64,000 nt of DNA from Streptomyces aurantiacus (GTDB lineage Bacteria > Actinomycetota > Actinomycetes > Streptomycetales > Streptomycetaceae), in NCBI RefSeq assembly GCF_027107535.1, contig NZ_CP114283.1, forward strand, positions 1,860,001-1,924,000, read 5' to 3'. Below, piece after piece: positions 50,163-58,960 of the stretch. The number at the start of each line of letters is the position of its first letter. The first letter of the stretch is position 1. A program made the translations under genes and the position numbers. The notes beneath the pieces are model-generated. The model was given only the letters and a program-made list of their open reading frames with translations, had not been told where the DNA came from and did no database searches.

Positions 50163-51445
50163 GGGATCTCCATGGTCACCATGGTGGGGCCGCCCACGGG
50201 ACTGCTGACGGCAAGGACGCCGTCGAATGTACCGAGTCGCCGTTCGACTCCGGAGAGTCCCGAGCCCCCGCCGGTGGTGGCGCCGCCCCTGCCGTCGTCG
50301 GTGACGGTGACCCGCAGCATGCCGCCGTGCACCGGGGCGTGATGGACGTCGACCCAGATGCGCTCGGCACCCGAGTGCTTGACCGCGTTGGTGAGGACCT
50401 CGCTGACGGCGAAGTACGCCGCGGACTCCACCGGCGCCCCGAGCCGGCCGGTCAGGGACATGTCGACCTCCGTCCCGATCGGCATCCGCAGCGCCAGCGC
50501 CCTGACCGCGTCACCGAGTCCGCGCTCCGCGAGCACGGGGGGATGGATACCCCGTACGAGGTCGCGCAGTTCGGTGAGGGCCTCGGCGGAGGACCTGCGT
50601 GCCTGTGCGAGCAGTTGCCTGGCCTTCGCCGGGTCCTTCTCGATCAGGGCATCGATCGTGCCGAGATCCATGCCCATCGCGACCAGCCGCGCCTGTGCCC
50701 CGTCGTGCAGGTCCCGCTCGATCCGGCGCAGTTCGGCCGCGGAGGTGTCGACCGCGTCGCGCCGCGTCTCGGTGAGCACGCGGACGCGCTCGGCGAGCTC
50801 TCCCTGGCCCGACGCGAGGACGGACCGCGTCAGCAGGAAGTGGACGCGCAGGAGGTAGGGGGCCGTGTAGACACAGGTGACGAGCAGCGCGGCGCCCAGG
50901 GCCGCCGCGCCCAGCGCGCTGAGCTGCCCGCCGACCGGCACGAACCCGTACCACCAGCCGACGTACGTGCCGTCGGTGAAGACCCGCCACAGCCCGGCGG
51001 CCAGGGCGAACCCCTCGAAGGGATAGGCGAGCAGCGCGGCGGGCAGCAGCGCGGTGACGAAGCCCGCGGTCATGTCGACCGGGAGCCACAGGAGGTCCCG
51101 CCGGACGGCCGGATCGCCGAGCAGGTGGAAGCACCGGCCCCACGGATTGGCGCCCTTCGGGACCGGCCGGTACGCGGGCGGAATCCGCACCCCGCACCAC
51201 CGGGCCGCCACCAGCCGCCGCCAGTCGGCGAAGCCGCGCACGGCGGCCAGTACCCACGGTGTCGTGACGATGCCGATGCCCAGGGGCACCAGGACGATCG
51301 ACACGACGGCCAGCACGAACAGGACGATCGACCCGGCCGGCGCCACCACGGCCAGCACCAGAGCCCGCACCCCGGCGAGCGCCGCGGCCCGCACCCTGCC
51401 GACCGTCCTGTTGTCGTCCGTCCTGCCGTCCTCGTTGCTGTCCAT
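50147..51445 (-). CDS. Membrane histidine kinase (HisKA_3 family)
   Basis: The 432-residue sensor kinase has a N-terminal sensor region with about four to six membrane spans (VLAVVAPAGSIVLFVLAVVSIVLV; MTAGFVTALLPAALLAYPFEG; SALGAAALGAALLVTCVYTA), of the PF13796 type. A dimerisation/phosphoacceptor helix (ELRRIERDLHDGAQARLVAMGMDLG, His247) and a HATPase domain (VLTNAVKHSGAERIWV; VTDDGRGGATTGGGSGLSGVERRL) follow. It phosphorylates the adjacent NarL-type regulator. The reading frame extends upstream to 52342 but that part is antisense to the epimerase gene; the ATG at 51445 is taken. Confidence 0.92.
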   Translation of the reverse strand: MDSNEDGRTDDNRTVGRVRAAALAGVRALVLAVVAPAGSIVLFVLAVVSIVLVPLGIGIVTTPWVLAAVRGFADWRRLVAARWCGVRIPPAYRPVPKGANPWGRCFHLLGDPAVRRDLLWLPVDMTAGFVTALLPAALLAYPFEGFALAAGLWRVFTDGTYVGWWYGFVPVGGQLSALGAAALGAALLVTCVYTAPYLLRVHFLLTRSVLASGQGELAERVRVLTETRRDAVDTSAAELRRIERDLHDGAQARLVAMGMDLGTIDALIEKDPAKARQLLAQARRSSAEALTELRDLVRGIHPPVLAERGLGDAVRALALRMPIGTEVDMSLTGRLGAPVESAAYFAVSEVLTNAVKHSGAERIWVDVHHAPVHGGMLRVTVTDDGRGGATTGGGSGLSGVERRLGTFDGVLAVSSPVGGPTMVTMEIPCELS

Positions 51446-51531
51446 GCCCTCAGTCTCGCCCAACTCGTCGCCGCGGTCAGGGGGCCGAACCACCCGGAAG
51501 GGGGTGGTGCCGGCACCACCCCCCGCCGCGC

Positions 51532-52524
51532 TCAGCCGGCCAGGACCTTCGCCTCCACGACGGGGTCGAGCCCCACCACGGGCCGGTCGGGGCGCTGGGG
51601 AGCGGCACCGCCGATGTCCTGCAGCCAGCTCCAGGTGTCGGCGACCGTTTCGGAGACGGGACGGCACCGGAGCCCGTCCCGCACGGCCTTCGACACGTCG
51701 GCCCTGTGCATCATGTCGTGCGACTCCGAGCCCGGCGGCACCCACACGGGCAGTTGCACCCACGGCTCGATGCCGGCCGCCAGGATCACGTCGGGCTCGG
51801 TCCACCGCAGCTCGGCCGCGCCGCCCGTGACCCGCGCGCACGCGTCGAGCAGCGTCCCCATGGTGGCGTGCCCCGACGGGCTGATGAGGTTGTACGCCCC
51901 GCTCGCACCGCCCTCCACGGCCGTGAGGGTCCACTCGGCGAGGTCGCGGACGTCGACGTACTGGAGGGGGAGTTCGCGGGGGCCCGGTGCGAGCACGGGC
52001 CCGCCGCGCTCGGCCCGGGCCAGCCACCATGGCAGGCGGCCGATGTTCTCGTACGGGCCGAGGATCAGGCCGGCCCGCACCAGCAGTGCCCGCTCCTCGC
52101 CGAACGCGTCGAGCACGGCCAGCTCGCCACCGCGCTTGTCGCGGGCGTAGTCGGTCTGCCCGGCGTCGGGGGCGGCGTCCTGCACCACCGGGGCGCTCTC
52201 GTCGTAGCCGGCCGGCTGCGGCCACGCGTACACGGAACAGCTCGACACGTACACGTACGTGCGGGCCCGGTCCTTCAGCAGCCGGGCCGCGTCCCGCACG
52301 ATCCGGGGAGCGGCCGACCACGTGTCGACCACGACGTCCCATTCTCCTTCCGCCAGGGCCGCGAGCCCGTCGGGCGCGGTGCGGTCGCCGTGCAGTGAGG
52401 TCACCCCGGCGGGCGGGGCGTGCCGTCCCCGGTGGAAGACGGTCACGTCCCAGCCGCGGCCGAGCGCCGCCTCCACGACCGCCCGCCCGACGAACTCCGT
52501 ACCACCCAGCATCAGAAGTCTCAT
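51532..52524 (-). CDS. NAD-dependent epimerase/dehydratase (extended SDR)
   Basis: The 330-residue protein starts with the Rossmann motif MLGGTEFVGRAVVEAALGRGWDVTVFHRG, followed by YVYVSSCSVYAWP, an atypical YARDKRGGE that carries the Tyr-x-x-x-Lys (YxxxK), and a C-terminal region with SGHATMGTLLDACARVTGG. This is the nucleotide-sugar-epimerase-like SDR group, also resembling chloroplast mRNA-binding SDRs. No sugar gene is near, so the substrate is unknown. The ATG at 52524 has a weak ribosome site; the GTG at 52533 is possible. Confidence 0.85.
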   Translation of the reverse strand: MRLLMLGGTEFVGRAVVEAALGRGWDVTVFHRGRHAPPAGVTSLHGDRTAPDGLAALAEGEWDVVVDTWSAAPRIVRDAARLLKDRARTYVYVSSCSVYAWPQPAGYDESAPVVQDAAPDAGQTDYARDKRGGELAVLDAFGEERALLVRAGLILGPYENIGRLPWWLARAERGGPVLAPGPRELPLQYVDVRDLAEWTLTAVEGGASGAYNLISPSGHATMGTLLDACARVTGGAAELRWTEPDVILAAGIEPWVQLPVWVPPGSESHDMMHRADVSKAVRDGLRCRPVSETVADTWSWLQDIGGAAPQRPDRPVVGLDPVVEAKVLAG

Positions 52525-52626
52525 GCGGGTGACTCTGCCCTGCTGAGCCGCGCGACGGAACGGGAATCTGCCCACAGGAGAACCGTTCCGCCGGCGGGGC
52601 GGTTCAGGGCCGGGCCGGGGGCGGCG

Positions 52627-53250
52627 TCAACTCCCGGTCGTGGGCGCGTACGTGTATCCGACGCGTCGTACCGTCCGGATGGTGTCCCGGTGCTCCGCGC
52701 CGAGCTTGCGGCGCAGCCGGGCGATGTGGACGTCCACGGTCCGGCCGTCGCCCACGTGCCCGTAGCCCCACACCGTGGTGACCAACTGGTCGCGGGTGTG
52801 CACCCGGTGCGGGTGCGTCACCAGGTGCGCGAGCAGCTCGAACTCGAGGTACGTGAGGTCGAGCGGCCGCCCGTCGACCTCGGCGGTGCGCCGGAGGGTG
52901 TCGACCCGTACACGGGAGCCGTCGCCGGACTCCTGGGACTCCGCCCGGGCCGTCTCCGGTGCGGCGACCGGCAGGAGGGACGGCTGGTCGGCCGGTACGA
53001 GCACCAGGTACCCGATCATCGGCGGCCGGCCCGGCAGCGTGGGCAGGGTGTGCGGGGGAGCGGGTAGCCAGGTGGCTCCCGGCGGCAGGAAGGCCGTGAC
53101 GTCCCTGCCCGGGTTCCCGGCTCCGTCCGGGCGGGCAGGTCCCCAGTCCGCGTCCCGGTCGACGGAACGCAGCCGGTGGCGTGCCGGGCCCGTGGCGGGG
53201 GCCGGGGTGGGGGCGGTGGCAACGGCGGAGAAGGAACGGGTGTTCGCCAT
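52627..53250 (-). CDS. Orphan winged-helix (OmpR/PhoB-type) DNA-binding protein
   Basis: The 207-residue protein has a Pro/Ala-rich, disordered N-terminus (about residues 1-75), then GYLVLVPADQPSLLPV and a C-terminal OmpR-type winged helix (VDTLRRTAEVDGRPLDLTYLEFELLAHLVTHPHRVHTRDQLVTTVWGYGHVGDGRTVDVHIARLRRKLG...VRRVGYTYAP). There is no receiver domain, and no kinase is adjacent in the same operon, so phosphorylation-independent control is expected. Target unknown. A short ORF ends 79 bp upstream. Confidence 0.85.
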   Translation of the reverse strand: MANTRSFSAVATAPTPAPATGPARHRLRSVDRDADWGPARPDGAGNPGRDVTAFLPPGATWLPAPPHTLPTLPGRPPMIGYLVLVPADQPSLLPVAAPETARAESQESGDGSRVRVDTLRRTAEVDGRPLDLTYLEFELLAHLVTHPHRVHTRDQLVTTVWGYGHVGDGRTVDVHIARLRRKLGAEHRDTIRTVRRVGYTYAPTTGS

Positions 53251-53329
53251 GAGAGGTCAGCTCTTTCGCGCGAGAGGTCGTCGGAGGACGTACGTCGTGC
53301 GCGCTGGCCGAAGGCCGGGAGGTACGGCT

Positions 53330-53485
53330 TTAGAGGGCCGGCGCGTTCGTCGCGCGACAACACACCCGGTCGAAGTCGTGGTGCTGACGGGAGGGCCAGA
53401 AGGGCTCCAGGTCATGACGACCCGTCGCAATGCACTTCCGGAAGCTGGCCATGCCCTCATTGAAGCAGACGCGGGACGTCGGCAT
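53330..53485 (-). CDS. Possible 51-residue Cys-containing small protein or leader peptide
   Basis: The ATG at 53485 has a GAGAGGAG ribosome site 4 nt upstream, and about 84% of third codon positions are G or C. Four cysteines are present, two as CC in RQHHDFDRVCCRAT near the C-terminus, with C-rich and aromatic residues and no membrane segment. The DxxR-V-CC-R pattern recalls short actinobacterial leader peptides upstream of sulfur/cysteine genes. It precedes the winged-helix gene by 79 bp on the same strand. Reality as a gene is uncertain. Confidence 0.4.
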   Translation of the reverse strand: MPTSRVCFNEGMASFRKCIATGRHDLEPFWPSRQHHDFDRVCCRATNAPAL

Positions 53486-53593
53486 CAGTCTCCTCTCACA
53501 GGCCGGACACCTCTCGGCCACGATGTGACGCCCTGCCTCCCGCTCGCGCCGGAGTCGGCTGCCTTCTCACCTGCCGAGGGGGCCTGCTCACCC

Positions 53594-53621
53594 AGGGGCG
53601 CGGGGAACCGCGCGACAAGCC
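53594..53621. repeat. Dispersed intergenic repeat, copy B
   Basis: GGGGCGCGGGGAACCGCGCG followed by ACAAGCC is the clearest copy of the family also seen at 7321-7347, 32018-32058 (reverse) and 43343-43371 (reverse). It lies between the small ORF and the glnII terminator. Confidence 0.6.
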
Positions 53622-53670
53622 CTCACCCACCCGCACCCGCCCATGAACCGCCTCACCCCGGGGCGGACGC

Positions 53671-53705
53671 GCAAGGGCGCCCACCGAGCAGGTGGGCGCC
53701 CTTGC
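53671..53705 (-). terminator. Terminator of glnII
   Basis: GCAAGGGCGCCCACC and its exact complement (15-bp stem, 5-nt loop GAGCA) lie 16 bp after the glnII stop codon on the minus strand. Confidence 0.85.
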
Positions 53706-53720
53706 GGAGGAACAGCCGGA

Positions 53721-54749
53721 TCAGACCTGTCCGGCCTTCTCCAGGGCGGAACAGCACGTGTCGACGATCAGCCGCGTCACGATGTACGGGTCGACGTTGG
53801 CGTTCGGGCGGCGGTCCTCGATGTAACCCTTGCCGTCCTTCTCGACCTGCCACGGGATACGGACCGAGGCGCCACGGTCGGAGACACCGTAGGAGTACTC
53901 GTTCCACGGGGCCGTCTCGTGCAGGCCCGTGAGGCGGTCGTCGATGCCGGCGCCGTAGTTCTTGACGTGGTCGAGCGGCTTGGAGCCCTCGCCCAGCGAC
54001 TCGCACGCGGTGATGATCGCGTCGTAACCCTCGCGCATCGCCTTCGTGGAGAAGTTGGTGTGCGCGCCCGCGCCGTTCCAGTCGCCCTTCACGGGCTTCG
54101 GGTCCAGCGTCGCGGAGACGTCGAAGTCCTCGGCGGTGCGGTAGAGCAGCCAACGGGCCACCCACAGGTGGTCGGAGACCTCCAGCGGGGAGACCGGACC
54201 GACCTGGAACTCCCACTGGCCGGGCATGACCTCGGCGTTGATGCCGGAGATGGCGAGACCGGCCTTGAGGCAGTTGTCCAGGTGGGCCTCGACGATGTCA
54301 CGGCCGAAGATCTCGTCGGCGCCGACGCCGCAGTAGTAGCCGCCCTGCGGGGCCGGGAAGCCGCCGACGGGGAAGCCGAGCGGGCGCTCGCCGTCGAAGA
54401 AGGTGTACTCCTGCTCGATGCCGAAGATCGGCTCCTGGCTGCCGAACCTCTCCACGACCTCGCTGAGCGCGGCGCGGGTGTTGGACTCGTGCGGCGTCAT
54501 GTCGATGTTGAGGACCTCGCACATGACGAGGATGTCGTCACCGCCGCGGATCGGGTCCGGGAAGGACGCGACCGGCTTGAGCACCCGGTCGGAGGCGTGA
54601 CCCTCGGCCTGGTTCGTGGAGGAACCGTCGAAGCCCCAGATCGGCAGCTCCGCACCCTTCGCGTCGTCCGCCAGTATCTTCGTCTTCGAACGGAGCTTGG
54701 CCGTCGGCTCGGTGCCGTCGATCCAGATGTACTCAGCCTTGAAGGCCAC
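53721..54749 (-). CDS. glnII: Glutamine synthetase type II
   Basis: GlnII joins ammonium to glutamate with ATP. The 342-residue protein is the eukaryote-like (beta-Grasp plus catalytic barrel) form: KAEYIWIDGTEPTAKLRSKTK, LPIWGFDGSSTNQAEG, GIEQEYTFFDG, GINAEVMPGQWEFQVGP and GDWNGAGAHTNFS. It is unrelated in regulation to GlnA and lacks its adenylylation loop. The GTG at 54749 is chosen because MAFKAEYIW is the family start and AAGGA lies 8-9 nt upstream; the longer frame to 54842 would read through the leader. A GlnR-type box lies about 100 bp upstream. Confidence 0.95.
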   Translation of the reverse strand: MAFKAEYIWIDGTEPTAKLRSKTKILADDAKGAELPIWGFDGSSTNQAEGHASDRVLKPVASFPDPIRGGDDILVMCEVLNIDMTPHESNTRAALSEVVERFGSQEPIFGIEQEYTFFDGERPLGFPVGGFPAPQGGYYCGVGADEIFGRDIVEAHLDNCLKAGLAISGINAEVMPGQWEFQVGPVSPLEVSDHLWVARWLLYRTAEDFDVSATLDPKPVKGDWNGAGAHTNFSTKAMREGYDAIITACESLGEGSKPLDHVKNYGAGIDDRLTGLHETAPWNEYSYGVSDRGASVRIPWQVEKDGKGYIEDRRPNANVDPYIVTRLIVDTCCSALEKAGQV

Positions 54750-54848
54750 GGGACACATCCTTCGGGGTGGGTCTCTACGCGCAATGCGGGTGCTGCGGCG
54801 CTGCGGCACTGGGGCGCCGCGAGGATGCCCGCAGCCTGCCAACAGGCG

Positions 54849-54886
54849 ATTTCCCGGTCATTGCTCGAATGTGAACCCCGTGTTAC
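54849..54886 (-). promoter_or_regulatory. GlnR-type box in front of glnII
   Basis: On the minus strand GTAAC (54886-54882), TTCAC, GCAAT and GAAAT follow at 11-bp steps, matching the GlnR pattern GTNAC-N6-GAAAC repeated twice, with the first and last elements best. It lies about 100 bp upstream of the start codon. GlnR activates glnII in Streptomyces under nitrogen limitation. Confidence 0.6.
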
Positions 54887-55022
54887 CTGGTGCCTCTGTG
54901 CTGCGACTCACTCGCCGAGAGCGGCGGCGACCCGCTCGGGGGGAGCGGGCTTCGGGTGGCGGCCGGGGCCGCCACCCTGCTGCCGCGTGGCACGGAGCGC
55001 GTCCTCGGTGGGACGGGCTCCG

Positions 55023-55691
55023 TCAGCCCACCTTCTCGATGAGGGCCTTGCGGATCAGGAACTTCCCGGGTTCCCGCACCTGCTCGAACGCCGCGTTGTT
55101 CAGGAGGGCGCAGCTGCCGGAGACCGAAGTGACCTCCACGGTCGTGGACTTGTTGTTGTCCAGGTTCGTGACCCTGAGCTTCGTGCCGGCGGGGAACTGG
55201 TTGCTGGACGCGGCCGGTGCGCCCGCCTCGCCGGAGAGGGTGACCGTGGACCCGTTGCAGACCTGCTCACCGGCGGCGGCGTCGTCGCCCGCCCCGGCGG
55301 CCGGCGCGGACGCGCTCTGCGACGGCTGCTCGGCGGGTGCGGACTCGGCGGGGGCCTGCGCGCCCGCCTCCGCTCCGGCGCCCACGTTCGCGTCGGACTC
55401 GCCGACCGTGCAACCGGACGCCTCCTGCTGCACCTTGATCTGGGCGATGACCGCCTCGCGGTTGGCGATCCGCGCCTGGGACTGGGCGTCCGGGGCGGTG
55501 CGCTGCCCCTCGATGAACTTCTCGTTGTTGCCGAGCGCGGTGGCCAGCCCGTCGCAGACCACCGAGGACTGCGCGGCCGGCGCCGCGTTCGAGGTGGAGG
55601 CCAGGGCGAAGGCCCCGCCGCCGGCCACCGCTGCGGCGCTCACCAGCAGCGCGATCTTCTTCTTCGGGTCGAGAGTTCTCCTGCGCGACAT
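55023..55691 (-). CDS. Secreted protein of unknown function with Ala/Pro-rich linker
   Basis: The 222-residue exported protein has a signal peptide (MSRRRTLDPKKKIALLVSAAAVAGGGAFALA, cleavage near STSNA-APA), a Cys-containing helical N-terminal part (SSVVCDGLATALGNNEKFIEGQRT ... ASGCTVG), an Ala/Pro/Ser-rich linker (about residues 112-142) and a small beta domain (QVCNGSTVTLSGEAG ... GKFLIRKALIEKVG). Four cysteines (46, 94 and two in the C-terminal part) may form disulfides. No family was recognised. GGAG lies about 7 nt before the ATG. Confidence 0.75.
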   Translation of the reverse strand: MSRRRTLDPKKKIALLVSAAAVAGGGAFALASTSNAAPAAQSSVVCDGLATALGNNEKFIEGQRTAPDAQSQARIANREAVIAQIKVQQEASGCTVGESDANVGAGAEAGAQAPAESAPAEQPSQSASAPAAGAGDDAAAGEQVCNGSTVTLSGEAGAPAASSNQFPAGTKLRVTNLDNNKSTTVEVTSVSGSCALLNNAAFEQVREPGKFLIRKALIEKVG

Positions 55692-55838
55692 GAACGGCTC
55701 CTGTCCCCGGCCGCCCCGGTCGGCGGCCGTCCGCCGTTATGTACGAGATACCGAACAAGGTTGCTCAGCGGTTAACACGAGTCACCGAAGTAACGTGGAT
55801 CACATCAACCGCCCTGTCCTCGGCGCCGGTTGCCGCGG

Positions 55839-56198
55839 TCACCTGCCCAGGGCGTCCCGCACCGCCTCGTCCGTCCGGGCCACCACGGCGGTCCCGTCCT
55901 GCGCGGTGATGATCGGCCGCTGGATGAGCCGGGGGTGTCCGGCCAGGGCCTTGACCCACCGCTCCCGCGAACCGGCGTCCCGCGCCCACTCCTTCATTCC
56001 GAGTTCCTTCGCCTCGGCCTCCTGGGTCCGGGTGATGTCCCAGGGCTCCAGCCCGAGCCGCTCCAGGACCTCCCGGATCTCGGCCTCGTCGGGCACGTCC
56101 TCCAGGTACCGCCGAACCGTGTAGTCGGCCCCCTCCTCGTCCAGCAGTTTCATGGCGCCGCGGCACTTCGAACAGGCTGGGTTGATCCAGATCTCCAT
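55839..56198 (-). CDS. ArsC/Spx-family thioredoxin-fold protein
   Basis: This 119-residue single-domain protein of the arsenate-reductase (ArsC) superfamily begins MEIWINPACSKCRGAMKLL with CxxC (Cys9, Cys12), the position of the ArsC catalytic cysteine, and contains HPRLIQRPII, the cis-Pro motif. It may be a glutaredoxin-linked arsenate reductase or a Spx-like regulator. No arsenic gene is adjacent, so arsenate is not certain. The start at 56198 follows the family; a longer frame to 56378 lacks support. Confidence 0.83.
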   Translation of the reverse strand: MEIWINPACSKCRGAMKLLDEEGADYTVRRYLEDVPDEAEIREVLERLGLEPWDITRTQEAEAKELGMKEWARDAGSRERWVKALAGHPRLIQRPIITAQDGTAVVARTDEAVRDALGR

Positions 56199-56362
56199 GC
56201 CGCACAAGGTACGCGAAACACCGTGCCACTCATCCGTCACGGCACCCTCAAAGCCCCTCTGGCCAGGGGCGATTGTCAGTGGGCGGCAGTAGAATAGAAG
56301 CAGTGTTCGAGGGTGCCGCCGGAGACGCCGGCCGGTGCCCTGACCGCGACAGGAGGATGCCT

Positions 56363-56671
56363 GTGCCCGCTGCCGCACTCAGTCCGCTGCCCACCCAGTC
56401 CACATCCAAGAGGGCGGTCCTGCTCGACCTGCCGTACGAGCCCGTCGAGAAGCGTCCGCTGCCCGCGGGACGCCCTCGCGAGTGGTACGTCATGCACAAC
56501 CGCCGCCTCAAGGCGATGAGGCTCGCCATCGCCCTCCTCGACTCCGGCGTCTACATGCCCAACCAGGCGCGCAACGAGAAGATCCGCAGCACGGCCCAAC
56601 TCGTGGGTGTGCACCCTCCGTCGGACACGACCTGCCACATGGTCCGGGCTCTGATGAGGTACACCCGCTGA
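56363..56671 (+). CDS. Conserved small protein of unknown function
   Basis: The 102-residue basic protein (AVLLDLPYEPVEKRPLP ... YVMHNRRLKAMRLAIALLDSGVYMPNQARNEKIRSTAQLVGVHPPSDTTCHMVRALMRYTR) has no signal or membrane segment. The perfect ribosome site AGGAGG at 56351-56356 directly abuts an ATG (56357), which is too close, so the in-frame GTG at 56363, 6 nt away, is chosen. The helical, Arg-rich C-terminus suggests a nucleic-acid or protein contact role, but this is a guess. Confidence 0.65.
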   Translation: MPAAALSPLPTQSTSKRAVLLDLPYEPVEKRPLPAGRPREWYVMHNRRLKAMRLAIALLDSGVYMPNQARNEKIRSTAQLVGVHPPSDTTCHMVRALMRYTR

Positions 56672-56889
56672 ACCCAGGCCCGTCGCGCCGCCCGCCTCCC
56701 GGGCGGCGCACCGGTTTGAGGGCATTGCGTGACGGTGCGTCCGCGGACCGGGCCGGTGTCGGTCCCCGCCGGAGGGGCATCACCCGGCATCCGGAGGGCT
56801 ACGCTCGACGTACCGGCGGGCCGGCGCACACTCCCGGCGTCACGTCGGACATCTCAAGGTCACGCCCTCCACGTACAAGGAGACCCGTC

Positions 56890-57186
56890 ATGGGTACCTT
56901 GATCATTTCAGCGGTCCTCGCTCTGGTCGTCCTGGGATTCGACAACCCGGTCTGGTGGCTCGCCGCGGGCGCCCTGCTCTACCTGCACACGCGATACGTC
57001 CGCACCGGTCGGCGATCCCCGGGCTCGTCGTCGCCCGGCGGCGCCACGAGGCCGTCGGGCGGTTCGGGACCGTCGGCACGCGGCGGCGACAACAGCTATC
57101 GCGCCTACCGGCAGCGCCGGGACCAGATGGCCAGGTGGGAGCGCCGCTACCGCCGCGAACGCCCCTGGATGACCCGTCAGAAGTGA
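56890..57186 (+). CDS. Small membrane protein with basic, disordered tail
   Basis: The 98-residue protein has an N-terminal hydrophobic stretch with a Trp-Trp pair (MGTLIISAVLALVVLGFDNPVWWLAAGALLYLHTRYV, two short spans), then a Ser/Gly-rich linker (SPGSSSPGGATRPSGGSGPSARGG) and a very basic C-terminus (YRAYRQRRDQMARWERRYRRERPWMTRQK). AAGGAG lies 7 nt before the ATG at 56890. It is probably anchored in the membrane with the basic tail inside. Function unknown. Confidence 0.7.
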   Translation: MGTLIISAVLALVVLGFDNPVWWLAAGALLYLHTRYVRTGRRSPGSSSPGGATRPSGGSGPSARGGDNSYRAYRQRRDQMARWERRYRRERPWMTRQK

Positions 57187-57247
57187 GGCCGTCCCGGAAG
57201 AGCACGCCCGGGGGAGAGCGCGGCGTCCCATACCGGGCGGGGAACGA

Positions 57248-57287
57248 CGGAGCCCCGCCGCCGCCCGAAGGCGGTGACGGGGCTCCG
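57248..57287 (-). terminator. Terminator of glnA
   Basis: CGGAGCCCCG and CGGGGCTCCG pair as the base of a longer, partly mismatched stem enriched in GCCGCCGCC. It lies about 65 bp after the glnA stop codon on the minus strand and also ends the small membrane-protein gene. Confidence 0.65.
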
Positions 57288-57351
57288 TGAAAAGCCGCGA
57301 GGCTCCACGCCCGACCGGCGCCGACAGGGCACCGGGCGGACGCCGTGTGGA

Positions 57352-58761
57352 TCACACGTCGTAGTAGAGCTCGAACTCGTGCGGGTGCGGACGCAGCTGC
57401 AGCGGCGCGATCTCGTTCGTGCGCTTGTAGTCGATCCACGTCTCGATCAGGTCGGACGTGAAGACGTCGCCCGCGAGCAGGAACTCGTGGTCGGCCTCCA
57501 GGCGGTCGAGGACGGCCGGGAGGGACGTCGGGACCTGGGCGACACCCGCGTGCTCCTCGGGGGCCAGCTCGTAGAGGTCCTTGTCGATCGGCTCGGCCGG
57601 CTCGATCTTGTTCTTGATGCCGTCCAGGCCCGCGAGCAGCAGTGCCGAGAAGGCGAGGTACGGGTTGCCGGAGGAGTCGGGCGCGCGGAACTCGACGCGC
57701 TTGGCCTTCGGGTTCGAGCCCGTGATCGGGATACGCATGGCCGCGGAGCGGTTGCGCTGCGAGTAGACCAGGTTGACCGGGGCCTCGAAGCCGGGGACCA
57801 GGCGGTGGTACGAGTTCACCGTCGGGTTCGTGAAGGCCAGCAGCGACGGGGCGTGCTTGAGGATGCCGCCGATGTAGTAGCGGGCGGTGTCCGACAGGCC
57901 CGCGTAGCCCGCCTCGTCGTAGAACAGCGGGGAACCGCCGGTCCACAGCGACTGGTGGACGTGCATGCCCGAGCCGTTGTCACCGAAGATCGGCTTCGGC
58001 ATGAAGGTCGCGGTCTTGCCGTTGCGCCAGGCGACGTTCTTCACGATGTACTTGAAGAGCTGGAGGTCGTCGGCCGCGGCGAGCAGCGTGTTGAACTTGT
58101 AGTTGATCTCGGCCTGGCCGGCGGTGCCGACCTCGTGGTGCTGGCGCTCGACCTGGAGGCCGGACTTGGCCAGCTCCAGGGAGATCTCGGCACGCAGGTC
58201 GGCGAAGTGGTCGACCGGCGGGGTCGGGAAGTACCCGCCCTTGTAGCGGACCTTGTAACCACGGTTGTCCTCGACGGCGCCGGTGTTCCAGGCACCCGCC
58301 TCGGAGTCGATGTGGTAGAAGGCCTCGTTCGACTTGGTGTCGAAGCGCACGCTGTCGAAGACGTAGAACTCGGCCTCGGGGCCGAAGTACGCGGTGTCGG
58401 CGATCCCGGTCGACGCGAGGTACGCCTCCGCCTTCTTCGCCACGTTGCGCGGGTCACGGGAGTACTGCTCGCCCGTGATCGGGTCGTGGATGAAGAAGTT
58501 GATGTTGACCGTCTTGTCGCGGCGGAAGGGGTCGACGCGCGCGGTGGACAGGTCGGCGCGGAGCGCCATGTCGGACTCGTGGATGGCCTGGAAGCCGCGG
58601 ATGGAGGAGCCGTCGAAGGCCAGTTCCTCGGTCGGGTCGAAGGCCTCTGCAGGCAGTGTGAAGTGCTGCATCACACCCGGCAGGTCGCAGAAGCGGACGT
58701 CGACGAACTTGACGTCCTCGTCCTTGATGAACTTCTTGGCCTCGTCGGCGTTCTGGAACAT
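57352..58761 (-). CDS. glnA: Glutamine synthetase type I
   Basis: GlnA is the main ammonium-assimilating enzyme (glutamate + NH3 + ATP to glutamine). The 469-residue protein has [39 protein letters not shown] and the phosphate-binding [34 protein letters not shown]. Tyr397 ([11 protein letters not shown]) is the site AMP-modified by GlnE, encoded at 23-26 kb. The start at 58761 has AGGAGG about 7 nt upstream and gives the standard [17 protein letters not shown]; the ATG at 58833 would extend it wrongly. A canonical GlnR box lies 99-136 bp upstream. Confidence 0.97.
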   Translation of the reverse strand: MFQNADEAKKFIKDEDVKFVDVRFCDLPGVMQHFTLPAEAFDPTEELAFDGSSIRGFQAIHESDMALRADLSTARVDPFRRDKTVNINFFIHDPITGEQYSRDPRNVAKKAEAYLASTGIADTAYFGPEAEFYVFDSVRFDTKSNEAFYHIDSEAGAWNTGAVEDNRGYKVRYKGGYFPTPPVDHFADLRAEISLELAKSGLQVERQHHEVGTAGQAEINYKFNTLLAAADDLQLFKYIVKNVAWRNGKTATFMPKPIFGDNGSGMHVHQSLWTGGSPLFYDEAGYAGLSDTARYYIGGILKHAPSLLAFTNPTVNSYHRLVPGFEAPVNLVYSQRNRSAAMRIPITGSNPKAKRVEFRAPDSSGNPYLAFSALLLAGLDGIKNKIEPAEPIDKDLYELAPEEHAGVAQVPTSLPAVLDRLEADHEFLLAGDVFTSDLIETWIDYKRTNEIAPLQLRPHPHEFELYYDV

Positions 58762-58859
58762 CCAGCTCCTCCTACTCCCGCCCACTTCGGACCGGGGTGG
58801 TAGTTCGTTCGTGCGGCCAGTGCGGTGGCACACGCTGATCCCGACCTTAGGGACGGGTG

Positions 58860-58897
58860 GTTTCTCAAGCGTGACCCATTTGTTTCGCCCAAGTTAA
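58860..58897 (-). promoter_or_regulatory. GlnR double box in front of glnA
   Basis: On the minus strand TTAAC-N6-GAAAC-N6-GTCAC-N6-GAAAC is present, with the elements at exact 11-bp steps (plus-strand starts at 58893, 58882, 58871 and 58860). This is a near-perfect match to the GlnR consensus repeat. It lies about 100 bp upstream of the glnA start and also 63 bp upstream of the divergent RDD gene, so both could be affected. Confidence 0.85.
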
Positions 58898-58960
58898 CCG
58901 GACCCGGCCCGTCGCACCCCACCTGTCCGCATGGCAAAACGGGCGCAGTACCTTGGACGG

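Noticed and set aside
50147..52342. 731-codon frame suggesting a fusion of the histidine kinase with an upstream domain
   Set aside because: The first 299 codons are an off-frame reading of the epimerase gene, Arg-rich and without a fold. The kinase start at 51445 has a purine-rich site.
56839..57186. Longer forms of the small membrane protein reading through the upstream small gene
   Set aside because: The ATG at 56890 is preceded by AAGGAG at good spacing and starts directly with the hydrophobic segment.
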